A stretch of 64,000 bases of DNA. It comes from Halomonas sp. PR-M31 (GTDB lineage: Bacteria > Pseudomonadota > Gammaproteobacteria > Pseudomonadales > Halomonadaceae). Of the stretch, positions 1 through 8,139 are shown one piece after another. The notes under the pieces are model-generated. The model was not told the DNA's origin and searched no databases. It saw only the letters and a list, made by a program, of their open reading frames with translations. Within the stretch, counting starts at the first letter, position 1. Every line of letters starts with the position of its first letter. Location of the stretch: positions 1 through 64,000 of the forward strand of contig NZ_JIBT01000029.1 of assembly GCF_001039575.1 (NCBI RefSeq). Direction: 5' to 3'. The translations under genes were made by a program, and so were the position numbers.

Positions 1-19
1 GCCGGTTTTTTGCGTCCTT

Positions 20-82
20 GTAGGAGCTCGCTTCAGCGAGCGATGGAGTATCCCCCCATCGCTCAATAAATTGGGCTCCTAC
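20..82. repeat. REP-like palindromic intergenic element
   Basis: The outer arms GTAGGAGC (20-27) and GCTCCTAC (75-82) are exact inverted copies, and the interior holds a GCTCGCT/AGCGAGC hairpin plus a CGATGG/CCATCG pairing. This layout resembles the REP elements common in pseudomonads and related gammaproteobacteria. No gene is visible in the first 376 bases; apart from this element they hold a terminator (138-170) and the promoter of the first operon. Confidence 0.55.
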
Positions 83-137
83 CAAAACCAGTGGACCAGC
101 TATTGGGGAAAAGTAAGATCGGCCCACACCGGTAGGA

Positions 138-170
138 GCCGATGCTTGTAAAAAAGCATCGGCTTTTTTG
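138..170 (+). terminator. Rho-independent terminator of a gene left of the window
   Basis: A 10-bp perfect stem (GCCGATGCTT / AAGCATCGGC) with a 6-nt loop is followed by six T residues. It would end transcription entering from the left and so marks the left border of the catabolic cluster. Confidence 0.75.
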
Positions 171-249
171 TACGTGCGCGTGAAGGCTCACTTCGACCAG
201 GGCTGGAAAATGCCGCTATTGCCCGATAAAGCGGTCTTCTACGAAAACC

Positions 250-294
250 CTAGTCCCCCTGGACGATGGTAAGCCGAGACGGACGTTCTAGGGT
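250..294 (+). promoter_or_regulatory. Regulon box 1 and promoter of the 377-2276 operon
   Basis: GTC (253-255), six bases, then GACGAT (262-267) match the box shared by the cluster's operons. Twenty-one bases further lies TAGGGT (289-294), a weak -10 candidate at the same spacing as at the other sites. The predicted start of transcription near 301 leaves a leader of about 76 nt before the first gene. Confidence 0.6.
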
Positions 295-376
295 GAAACC
301 ATTACGGCTGGCGGCACTGATCCGATAAAGGCGATCAGCGTGGGCGATAACGAATCAAGCGACGGCGAGGGGGAGC

Positions 377-1147
377 ATGAACGCAGCGTTACAGGACAAG
401 GTGGCTTTCGTGACCGGGGGTGGCAGTGGCATCGGTGAGGCGACCGCCAAGCTGATGGCTCAGCAGGGGGCCTTGGTCATCGTCGGTGGACGTCGGCGCG
501 AGCCGCTTGAAAATGTCGTCTCGCAGATCCGCGAGGCCGGCGGAAAGGCCGAAGCCCGGGTGGTGGACGTCAGCGATGAATCCGCCTTCGTCTCGGCGCT
601 GGAAGAGGTCGCGAAGCAACACGGTGGGCTCGATATTCTGGTCAACAACGCCATGGCCTTCAACTGGGGCCCCATCGACGAGATGACCACCGAGCAGTGG
701 CACGAGAATTTCACCACTACCGTGGATGGCACCTTCTGGGGTACCCGCACGGCGCTGCGCTTGATGAAGGAGAAAGGCGGCGCGATCGTCAACATGGCTT
801 CCATCTGCGGCGAACTGGGAACCCCCTGGATGTCCGGGTATTCCGCCTCCAAGGCGGCGGTCATCAACTTTTCCCGAGCCGCCGCCGGAGAAGGCGCCCC
901 CCATGGCATTCGCGTCAACGTGGTGGTGCCCGCCGTGGCGGAAACCCCGGCCACCGCCGGCATGCTCTCCGACGAGAAAGCCCGACGCAATACCGAGAAA
1001 CTGATTCCCATGGGGCGAGTCGGACGACCGGAAGAGCTCGCCAGTGCCATCGTCTTCCTGGCCAGCGACGCCGCTTCCTATATTACCGGTGCTGCCCTGC
1101 CCGTGGATGGCGGTCGCGGTGCGGTGCTGGTCACGGCTCTGGATTGA
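377..1147 (+). CDS. Short-chain dehydrogenase/reductase (SDR)
   Basis: 256-residue classical SDR, probably a cytoplasmic NAD(P)-dependent oxidoreductase of a steroid hydroxyl/keto group or a hydroxyacyl-CoA intermediate. Visible motifs are the cofactor loop TGGGSGIG (residues 13-20), NNA (90-92), a Ser near 142 and the catalytic YSASK (155-159); length is normal for the family. The ATG at 377 follows a GAGGGGGAG Shine-Dalgarno sequence. It is the first gene of a two-gene operon with the flavin reductase-like gene at 1158, behind regulon box 1. The substrate cannot be read from sequence; membership of the steroid regulon is inferred from the box and neighbours. Confidence 0.85.
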   Translation: MNAALQDKVAFVTGGGSGIGEATAKLMAQQGALVIVGGRRREPLENVVSQIREAGGKAEARVVDVSDESAFVSALEEVAKQHGGLDILVNNAMAFNWGPIDEMTTEQWHENFTTTVDGTFWGTRTALRLMKEKGGAIVNMASICGELGTPWMSGYSASKAAVINFSRAAAGEGAPHGIRVNVVVPAVAETPATAGMLSDEKARRNTEKLIPMGRVGRPEELASAIVFLASDAASYITGAALPVDGGRGAVLVTALD

Positions 1148-1157
1148 GGGAGGTCTC

Positions 1158-2276
1158 ATGAGCAACGACAATACGGCGCAGCTGACCCCCACGGCCGGGG
1201 AGCGTGAAGCCTTGCTGAGTCCTGTGGAGCTGGGTGCCCTGCACTTGAGCAATCGCATCGTGATGGCACCGATGACCCGCAATCGCGCCCATCCGGATGG
1301 GGTGCCCACGGACATCATGGTCGATTACTACGCGGCCCGGGCCGAGGCCGGCCTGATCGTCGCCGAAGGCACCTGGCCGAGCGTCACGGGGCAGGCCTAT
1401 TGTCGCCAGCCTGGCATCGAGACCCAGGCACACATTGCCGGCTGGCGCGCGGTGACCGATGCGGTGCATGCTCGAAGCGGGCTGATCGTGCTGCAGGTCA
1501 TGCACGCCGGACGTATCGGCAGCCGGCATATCAAGCCGGAGGGGGTGGAGACCGTGGCGCCCTCCGCCATCCAGGCCGCCGGGGAGGTGTTCACTGATGC
1601 CGCCGGCATGCAGCCCTACGATGAACCCCGGGCGTTGAACCGAGAGGAAGTTCAGGCGGTGGTCGAAGAGCATCGTCAGGCAGCGCTCAATGCTCGGGAA
1701 GCCGGCTTCGACGGCGTCGAGCTGCACGTGACCAGCGGCTACCTGCCCATGCAGTTTCTGTGCTCCGGAACCAACCAGCGCACGGATGAGTACGGCGGCA
1801 GCATCGCTAATCGGGTGCGCTTTGTCGTTGAGTGCCTCGAGGCCATGGCGAATGCCATCGGAGCAGACCGCGTGGCCCTGCGCGTCAATCCGGGCAATAC
1901 CTTCAACGACACCCAGGACGACGATCCCGAGGCCAGCCACCGAGAGCTGGTTCGTCAGGCCTCGACGCTAGGCTTGGCCTACCTGCACATGATGAGTTCG
2001 CCACTGCCGGAGCTCGATGCCTTTGCCCTGGGTAAGGCGTATTTCCCGGATCGCCTGATCCTCAACAATAGCTTCGACCCGGACAGTGCCACCCACGCCG
2101 TGGCAGAAGGCCAGGGAGCGGCGGTATCTTTCGCGCGACACTTCATTGCCAATCCGGACCTGGTGCGGCGCATCCGTGACGATCTACCCCTGTCGAAATT
2201 CAATCGTAAGACGCTCTATACCCCAGGTGCGACCGGTTACAGTGATTATCCACGTGCGGATATTGATCAAGGATGA
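1158..2276 (+). CDS. Old Yellow Enzyme family NADH:flavin oxidoreductase
   Basis: 372-residue FMN-dependent ene-reductase-like TIM barrel of the NemA/XenA type, expected to reduce or isomerise an activated C=C bond. The N-terminal NRIVMAPMTRN motif and the NQRTDEYGGS segment are typical. The substrate-binding pair, normally His-x-x-Asn or His-x-x-His, reads His190-Val-Thr-Ser193, so the second partner is Ser; this is unusual and may mean altered chemistry. The start at 1158 is chosen because GGGAGG lies 5 nt upstream; longer forms would overlap the SDR before it. It is the second gene of the box-1 operon, and steroid enones are plausible substrates by context only. Confidence 0.8.
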   Translation: MSNDNTAQLTPTAGEREALLSPVELGALHLSNRIVMAPMTRNRAHPDGVPTDIMVDYYAARAEAGLIVAEGTWPSVTGQAYCRQPGIETQAHIAGWRAVTDAVHARSGLIVLQVMHAGRIGSRHIKPEGVETVAPSAIQAAGEVFTDAAGMQPYDEPRALNREEVQAVVEEHRQAALNAREAGFDGVELHVTSGYLPMQFLCSGTNQRTDEYGGSIANRVRFVVECLEAMANAIGADRVALRVNPGNTFNDTQDDDPEASHRELVRQASTLGLAYLHMMSSPLPELDAFALGKAYFPDRLILNNSFDPDSATHAVAEGQGAAVSFARHFIANPDLVRRIRDDLPLSKFNRKTLYTPGATGYSDYPRADIDQG

Positions 2277-2449
2277 TATGACAACGTTCGGGAGCTTGAT
2301 GGGCAGTGGGGAGCGTTGGCAACTCACAAGGCGCCACAAACATGCTTTTTTGTAAACTGATGGCACGGTGCTATCAGGAGCTGTCCAGCGCCGAGGAGCA
2401 GTTGCCCTGCAAAAAAGGCCTCTCACGATAATGATAATAGGGGTGAGAC

Positions 2450-3598
2450 GTGAACAAGTACGCACTAAGTCTGGATGTATACGACAACATCATAGGGGAG
2501 CTCTACGAAGCGGCTCAGGATAGCCGGCAATGGTCCGTACCGCTCGAGAGAATACGCGCACTGTTCAAGGCCAACTTCGTCACCCTGATTCTCAAGGTGC
2601 CGGATCAAAACGAAATGGGACTGATGGTCGCGGTCGGGATTGCCGGCGAAGAAACCGTTCGCTATCTGCCTTATCAACATACGTTGACACCTTTCGTGAA
2701 TCAGCCGCCGGACAAGGTGTTCACCGTCGATGACATCATGAGCGAGCAGGAGTGGCGCGAAAATACCTATCGCAAGCACTGGTGCGCTCAGCATGATGCC
2801 TTTCATGTCATGGGGGTGGACATCTCTGCGCCGGCAGGGGGCAAGCTGCGCTTTCGTATCACGCGCCCCGAGGGGGATGAGCCGTTCAGCAACGACGAAC
2901 GACAAATGTGTGAATGTCTGCTGCCCCACCTGCGTCGTGCCCTGAACATTCACAATCTGCTCGATCGCAGCGAGTCCCTGGGATCGCTTTACTCTCACGC
3001 CATCGAGCGTCTTTCCATCGCCACCATCATCGTCGACGAGTCCGGCAAGGTGATCGATCAGAATCTTTATGCGCGAGGATTGTTGAAAAGCGGCGATGGC
3101 CTGAAGATCGTCGGCGGCCGTCTCGAGGCTTTCTATCCCAGCGATAACAAGGTGCTGCGTCAGATCATTCGCGACGCCTTCGCCAACGACCATGAGTCGG
3201 GTCTGGCCAAGGTGCCGGAGGCCATGTCCCTGACCCGGCCTTCCGGTGAGGTCAATCTGGGCGTGGTGGTTGAAGCGATTCCCAGCAGTGGTTGGGCGGA
3301 AAGCAAGGGTCAACCCTCGGCGGTCGTGTATGTGCGCGATTCCGTGAGTCGCTCCCAGACCAGCAGCGAGGTGGCCAAAAAACTCTTCGGTTTGACCCCG
3401 GCGGAAACGGCGCTTTCGTTGCAGCTGACCAACGGCCTGTCTCTAGAAGAAGCCGCCGAGGAACTGGGCATTCGTCGTAACACCGCCCGGGCGCATCTGC
3501 GCTCGATCTTCTCCAAGACCGGGGTGCGTCGCCAGACCGAGCTGGTACGTATTTTCCTCAACAGCGTGGCGCCGCTAGGGGGTGAGAATGTCGAGTGA
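2450..3598 (+). CDS. LuxR-family transcriptional regulator, TeiR-like
   Basis: 382-residue protein with a C-terminal LuxR/GerE helix-turn-helix at about residues 312-371 (LTPAE and the RRNTARAHLRSIFSKTG region). The N-terminal ~300 residues show no receiver, ATPase or autoinducer-binding signature I can name; they may bind a steroid ligand. Length and architecture resemble TeiR, the LuxR-type activator of steroid degradation in Comamonas testosteroni. The GTG start at 2450 follows AGGGGTGA. It is the only transcription factor within the catabolic cluster and the best candidate to bind the GTC-N6-GACGAT boxes; its own promoter lacks the box. The 173 nt upstream hold a CTCAC/GTGAG inverted repeat (from about 2422) but no other gene. 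Confidence 0.85.
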   Translation: MNKYALSLDVYDNIIGELYEAAQDSRQWSVPLERIRALFKANFVTLILKVPDQNEMGLMVAVGIAGEETVRYLPYQHTLTPFVNQPPDKVFTVDDIMSEQEWRENTYRKHWCAQHDAFHVMGVDISAPAGGKLRFRITRPEGDEPFSNDERQMCECLLPHLRRALNIHNLLDRSESLGSLYSHAIERLSIATIIVDESGKVIDQNLYARGLLKSGDGLKIVGGRLEAFYPSDNKVLRQIIRDAFANDHESGLAKVPEAMSLTRPSGEVNLGVVVEAIPSSGWAESKGQPSAVVYVRDSVSRSQTSSEVAKKLFGLTPAETALSLQLTNGLSLEEAAEELGIRRNTARAHLRSIFSKTGVRRQTELVRIFLNSVAPLGGENVE

Positions 3599-3635
3599 AC
3601 GCGGGCAAGGAAGAAACGAGCAAGGAAGGCATGGG

Positions 3636-4490
3636 ATGAGGCAGGTAGCCTTCATTACCGGGGCGAGCCGGGGGATCGGGCGGGAAACGGCGATCGCTTT
3701 CGCTCGCGCCGGTTTCGATATCGCCATCAGCGCCCGTACTTTGGAAGAGGGCGAAGTGTACGAACACGCCATTCGCCAGGCGGACGGCACGCCGTTGGCA
3801 GGCAGCCTGGCGGCGACCGCCGAGGCCGCCCGGGCCTTTGGTGGCGAAGTATTGAGCCTGCGCATGGACCTTCTGGATAGCGCGTCGGTGCGCCAGGCCG
3901 GCCGGCAAGTGGTCGATCATTTCGGCCGGCTGGATGTGCTCATCAATAACGCCATTTACCAGGGCAGCGATCTCAACCTGCCCTTCATGGAGCTCACTGC
4001 GGATACCTTGGAGCGGGTCGCCCAGGGTTATCTGCTGGCGCCGTTCGTACTGACCCGGGAAGTGATGCCGACCATGCTCGAACAGGGCGGAGGCACCGTG
4101 ATCAACATCACCTCCGGCGCCGGGGAAAGCGATCCGCCGGTGCCCGCAGGCAAGGGTGGCTGGGGCTACGCTTACGGCGCCGGCAAGGCGGCAGTATCGC
4201 GGCTTTCCGGAATTCTCACCAAGGAGCTGGGCGAGCAGGGCATCCGCGCCTTTACCCTCAATCCCGGGGTGGTAACTACGGAGACCCTCAAGGCCACCAT
4301 CGGCGAAGCCGGCGTCATTGCCTTGCGTAACGGCTCGGCACCGCCGGAGCTGCCCGCAGCGGTGATGCTATGGCTGGCCACCGCGCCGGGAGCCGCCGAC
4401 TACCAATGTCGCACCCTGCACGCTCAGCCCTTCGCCAAGGAGCAGGGAATCGCATCAGCTTTGAGTGTCGAACAATCAATGTCTTCCTGA
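3636..4490 (+). CDS. Short-chain dehydrogenase/reductase
   Basis: 284-residue SDR with cofactor loop TGASRGIG near the N-terminus, an NNA motif, and catalytic YGAGK in the second half. It has an extended loop after the first strand, a trait shared with the SDR at 29717 (both contain ARTLEEG/GRTLEEG), so the two form a subfamily resembling DHRS1-type enzymes. The ATG at 3636 is preceded by AAGGAAGG; an upstream in-frame ATG would overlap the regulator. It lies 37 nt after the LuxR-type gene and is probably co-transcribed with it. Its substrate is unknown. Confidence 0.8.
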   Translation: MRQVAFITGASRGIGRETAIAFARAGFDIAISARTLEEGEVYEHAIRQADGTPLAGSLAATAEAARAFGGEVLSLRMDLLDSASVRQAGRQVVDHFGRLDVLINNAIYQGSDLNLPFMELTADTLERVAQGYLLAPFVLTREVMPTMLEQGGGTVINITSGAGESDPPVPAGKGGWGYAYGAGKAAVSRLSGILTKELGEQGIRAFTLNPGVVTTETLKATIGEAGVIALRNGSAPPELPAAVMLWLATAPGAADYQCRTLHAQPFAKEQGIASALSVEQSMSS

Positions 4491-4510
4491 ATTTGCCGTT
4501 GGCGCGGGTC

Positions 4511-5265
4511 TCACGCCATCAACCCGCCGCCATTGAGCGCGTGTACCTGGCCGGTGACCCAGCCGGCTTCCTCTGAAGCAAGATAGGCCACCCCGGCGCC
4601 GACGTCTTCTGGGCTGCCGGCACGACCTGCGGGAGTGCTCTTGCGGGCCATGGTCTCGGCACCTTCCCCATTGTTCATGATGCCCAGCGACAGGGCGTTG
4701 ACCGTGACCCCCTGGCGACCGGTTTCAGCCGCCAGCTGGCGCACCAGTCCCACCACCCCGGCCTTGGAGGCGGCGTAGGCGGCAATGCCCATGGGCACCC
4801 CGGCCCGCCAGGATTCCGAGGTGATGGCGATGACTCGTCCCCAGCCTTGTTCCAGCATGCCGGGCAGCACCGCGTGACAGCCGTGCATCAGGGCGTAAAG
4901 ATTGAGATCGATGAAGGGCTTCCAGTCTTCCGGTGTGGAATCCACGAAGCGTCCATAGTTCATGCCACCCACCGGCACCCCGGCGTTGGAGACATAGATA
5001 TCCAGGCTGCCTAGCTCTCCCTGCACCCTGGCGACCATCTCGCGCACCTGGGCGTAGTCGGTGACATCCGCCGGCACCGCCAGGGCCTTGAGGCCTTCCG
5101 CTTCGAGAGTTGCCACGGCGTCCCGGGCACGCTCCGGGTAGAAGTCGTTGATGGCGACGCTCGCGCCTGACGAGCCAGGGTACGAGCGACGCCCAGGCCC
5201 ATGCCGCGACCGGCGCCGGTGACCAGGGCAACCTTGTCGTTCAGGGAAAACAGCGGTGAAGTCAT
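4511..5265 (-). CDS. SDR family oxidoreductase, frame broken by one missing base
   Basis: Residues 1-~34 (TGAGRGMGLG cofactor loop) and the remainder (NAG, YAASK, C-terminal LNGGG) lie in different frames. Restoring one G in the GG at 5166-5167 yields a continuous 251-residue SDR whose joint reads LARQGASVAI, aligning well with the paralogue at 48396-49163. The ATG at 5265 follows AGGAG. It is the downstream gene of a minus-strand operon with the enoyl-CoA hydratase at 5306. The break is probably a sequence error, because seven other genes here carry the same kind of defect; true inactivation is possible. Confidence 0.75.
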
Positions 5266-5305
5266 GAATCGTCTCCTGACATGAATACTTTCCTACAGAG
5301 AAATC

Positions 5306-6088
5306 TTATTCGCCGGTGAAGCGCGGGTGACGCTTGTCGATGAAAGCCTGCATGCCTTCCTTCTGATCCCGGGAGGCAAACAGCAGGGCGTTGGCCTTGC
5401 GTTCCAGGGCCAAGGCGCTTTCCAGGGACGCATCCATTCCCGCGAGAATCACCTCCTTGATCTGCTCTGAAGCCAACGGCGGCATACGGGCAATGCCTTG
5501 CGCCATGTTCACGGCGGTATCCAGCACCTTGTCGTCCGGGACTAGTTCGCTGACCAGTCCTGCTACCCAAGCGTCATGGGCAGAGATCGGCTTGCCGGTC
5601 AGGGCCATCTGCATGGCCTTGGTCTTGCCCACGGCACGTACCAGACGCTGGGTGCCGCCAATGCCCGGCATGATGCCGATGCGGATTTCCGGCTGGCAGA
5701 AGCTCGCCCCCTCGCCGGCGACGATGATGTCGGCGAGCATTGCAAGCTCGCAGCCGCCGCCGAAGGCGTAGCCGCACACCGCCGCCACTACTGGCTTGGG
5801 GCAATGACGAATTGGACTCCATAGGCGTTCGGTATGGCGCTTGTAGATCTCGATGGGATCCGCGTCGGCGAGGGTGGTGATATCGCCCCCGGCGGCAAAG
5901 ACCTTGTCACCGCCGGTCAGTACGATGCAGCGCACCGCGTCGTCGTGGCTTAGCTCGCGAAAATGATTCGCCAACTCTTGTTGCAGCTCCAGGCTCAGAG
6001 CATTGGTAGCAGCAGGACGGTTCAGGCGCACCAGGGCCACGCCCTCGGCGGGCCGCTCGAGTAACACCAGAGGCGCGGTGTTGGACAT
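5306..6088 (-). CDS. Enoyl-CoA hydratase (crotonase family)
   Basis: 260-residue crotonase, expected to add water across a 2-enoyl-CoA. Both catalytic glutamates of classical hydratases are visible, in GGGCELAM and QPEIRIG, and the oxyanion-hole segment FAAGGD is present, so true hydratase activity is likely, unlike the crotonase at 35632. The ATG at 6088 follows GAGGA. It leads the minus-strand operon that includes the SDR at 4511 and is divergent from the operon starting at 6252, the two sharing regulon box 2. A beta-oxidation step on the steroid side chain or an opened ring is a reasonable inference. Confidence 0.88.
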   Translation of the reverse strand: MSNTAPLVLLERPAEGVALVRLNRPAATNALSLELQQELANHFRELSHDDAVRCIVLTGGDKVFAAGGDITTLADADPIEIYKRHTERLWSPIRHCPKPVVAAVCGYAFGGGCELAMLADIIVAGEGASFCQPEIRIGIMPGIGGTQRLVRAVGKTKAMQMALTGKPISAHDAWVAGLVSELVPDDKVLDTAVNMAQGIARMPPLASEQIKEVILAGMDASLESALALERKANALLFASRDQKEGMQAFIDKRHPRFTGE

Positions 6089-6147
6089 GGTTCATCCTCG
6101 CAAGTGGCTTGAGGCTTGGGCAGGCAGAAAGATATCTAATGGCTGAC

Positions 6148-6220
6148 ATTGTTTGATCCCCCCCTTTATACGGCATCGTCCGTTCAGACGAAGAGCATCC
6201 GGGGCGACGCTCTCTAGACT
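6148..6220. promoter_or_regulatory. Regulon box 2 between divergent operons
   Basis: The dyad occupies 6175-6192 and is nearly perfect: ATCGTC-N6-GACGAA on the plus strand, TTCGTC-N6-GACGAT on the minus strand. Leftwards, AACAAT (6148-6153) sits 21 bp from the box; rightwards, TAGACT (6215-6220) sits 22 bp from it. One activator dimer could therefore serve both the 6088-leftward and 6252-rightward operons. Confidence 0.6.
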
Positions 6221-6251
6221 GGCTGCAAGCTATGCAGCAAGGGAGACAGTC

Positions 6252-7034
6252 ATGTCCAGTGCACCAGCACTCAATTATGAGGGTCGGGTGGTCCTGGTCA
6301 CCGGCGGTACCAAGGGGATCGGGGCGGGTATCGCCGCCTGCTTCCTGGGCGCCGGGGCCGAGGTGATCGTCTGTGGACGCAAGCCGCCGGAAGCCTTGCC
6401 GGCGTCGAACGGCCGGGAAGCGAACTTTATCGCCGCAGACGTGCGCGACGGTGACTCCCTGCAGGCGCTGTTCGACGAGATCAAAGAGCGTTACGGCCGC
6501 CTGGACGTGGTGATCAACAACGCCGGGGGCAGCCCCATGGCGATGGCAGACGAGGCCTCGCCGCGCTTTCACGAGGCTATTTTGCGGCTCAATCTGATCG
6601 CCCCGCTTAACGTCGCCCAGCAGGCCAACCGGCTGATGCAGGCTCAGGAGCAGGGCGGCACCATCGTTTTCATCGGCAGTATCAGCGCACTGCGCGCATC
6701 ACCGGGCACCGCCGCCTACGGCGCCGCCAAGGCCGGGATACTTTCCCTGGTCCAGTCCCTGGCGGTGGAGTGGGCGCCCAAGGTGCGGGTGGTGGCGGTC
6801 AGCCCCGGTTTGATTCGTACCGAGCAGTCGCATCTGCATTACGGCGACGAGGCGGGCATCAAGGCGGTGGGAGAGACCATCCCTGCTGGTCGAATGGGTG
6901 AGCCCGAGGACATCGGCAACGCCTGTCTGTACGTGGCCTCGCCCCTGGCTAGCTACGCCAGCGGCTGCAATCTGCTGCTGCATGGGGGCGGCGAGCGGCC
7001 GGCCTTCCTCGACGCGGGTGGCAGCAAATCATAA
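6252..7034 (+). CDS. Short-chain dehydrogenase/reductase
   Basis: 260-residue classical SDR with TGGTKGIG cofactor loop, NNAGG and catalytic YGAAK. The ATG at 6252 follows GGGAGA and lies about 25 nt past the predicted transcription start of box 2, so longer in-frame starts are excluded. It opens the 6.3-15.9 kb operon that continues with the igr-like side-chain genes, which makes a hydroxysteroid or 3-hydroxyacyl-CoA dehydrogenase role plausible. The substrate cannot be determined from sequence. Confidence 0.85.
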   Translation: MSSAPALNYEGRVVLVTGGTKGIGAGIAACFLGAGAEVIVCGRKPPEALPASNGREANFIAADVRDGDSLQALFDEIKERYGRLDVVINNAGGSPMAMADEASPRFHEAILRLNLIAPLNVAQQANRLMQAQEQGGTIVFIGSISALRASPGTAAYGAAKAGILSLVQSLAVEWAPKVRVVAVSPGLIRTEQSHLHYGDEAGIKAVGETIPAGRMGEPEDIGNACLYVASPLASYASGCNLLLHGGGERPAFLDAGGSKS

Positions 7035-7084
7035 TCAATCAGTTGCCATCCTCCTCGGGTGGCCCGGAGCTTCAGGAGACGACC

Positions 7085-8131
7085 TTGGCTGAATATGAAT
7101 GGATGACCGACGTACGTGCCATGGTAGGGCGGGAGTATGGCCGCACCTATGCCTGGGATCGGGTCAACGAGGCGATGATTCGCCAATGGTGCGAAGTGAT
7201 GGGCGTAGTCAACCCGCTTTACACCGATGCGGATGTTGCTCGTCAGTCGGAGTTTGGTGCCATCGTGGCGCCACCGGCGATGCTGCAGGCCTGGTGTCTG
7301 GCCGGCCTCAACGACGAGTATCCCCCGGGCTCCACCGAGGAAAGCCCCTACGAGGTGCTCAAGCAGATCGAGGCCCAGGGTTATCCATCCGTGGTGGCGG
7401 TCAACTCCGAGCTGACCTTCGATCGCTACATCACCGTCGGTGAGCGGCTTTATTACACCACTCGGCTGGAATCGATCAGCGAGGAGAAGACCACCGGACT
7501 CGGCACCGGCTTCTTCGTCACCCTGATCATGACCTATTTCTCCGAGCAGCCCAGCGCCGCCGAACCGGACCCGGGCAAGTTCGGTAGCGAACAGCCCAGC
7601 ATCGAGGACGAGAAGGTCGGTGAGCTGCTGTTTCGCGTCTTCAAGTTCCGCGCGGCGCAACGCGATGAGAGCCAAGCCAACGCGAACAAGGCAAAAGCGG
7701 CGGATCACGAAAACAGCGCCGAGAAACCCGCTATCAAGCGCCCTCAGCCTGGCGTCAGTGACGATACCCGCTTCTTCTGGGAAGGCGCCAGGGAAGGCAA
7801 GCTGTTGATCCAGCACTGCACCGCCTGTGATCGCCTGCAGCATCCCCCGGGGCCGGTGTGCATGCACTGTCACGCCTTCGAGCTGGATAGCGTCGAGGTC
7901 AGCGGCGGCGGCGAGCTGTACTCCTTCGTGATCATGCACTACCCCGAAGTGCCGCCCTTCGAGCATCCCAACCCCATCGGTCTGATCGAACTGGACGAGG
8001 GTGTGCGCCTGATCGCCGGTCTGGTCGATGTGGACCAGGACGCCCTCGAGATCGGTCAGCGTTTGCAGGTGGAGTTTCGCACCTTCGACGATGATCTGAC
8101 CCTGCCGCTGTTCCGGCCGGCAAGTGCCTAG
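7085..8131 (+). CDS. ChsH2-like MaoC-DUF35 fusion
   Basis: 348-residue fusion. Residues ~10-165 form a MaoC-like hot-dog domain without an obvious Asp/His hydratase pair; residues ~215-348 form a DUF35 domain with zinc-ribbon cysteines C235, C238, C249, C252 followed by an OB fold. This is the architecture of mycobacterial ChsH2, which pairs with ChsH1 as a heteromeric enoyl-CoA hydratase for the steroid three-carbon side chain and whose DUF35 domain partners with the aldolase Ltp2. Both partners lie just downstream (9242 and 9678). The TTG start at 7085 is chosen because AGGAG lies 7 nt upstream; no closer ATG fits. Confidence 0.85.
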   Translation: MAEYEWMTDVRAMVGREYGRTYAWDRVNEAMIRQWCEVMGVVNPLYTDADVARQSEFGAIVAPPAMLQAWCLAGLNDEYPPGSTEESPYEVLKQIEAQGYPSVVAVNSELTFDRYITVGERLYYTTRLESISEEKTTGLGTGFFVTLIMTYFSEQPSAAEPDPGKFGSEQPSIEDEKVGELLFRVFKFRAAQRDESQANANKAKAADHENSAEKPAIKRPQPGVSDDTRFFWEGAREGKLLIQHCTACDRLQHPPGPVCMHCHAFELDSVEVSGGGELYSFVIMHYPEVPPFEHPNPIGLIELDEGVRLIAGLVDVDQDALEIGQRLQVEFRTFDDDLTLPLFRPASA

Positions 8132-8139
8132 GAGAACCC

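Noticed and set aside
389-1318. Long open frame on the minus strand opposite the first SDR (and similar long antisense frames at 6953-8152, 12207-13511, 21296-22807, 28688-30271 and 40583-41722).
   Set aside because: They lie opposite clearly conserved genes, show no family motifs, and are expected by chance in G+C-rich coding DNA.
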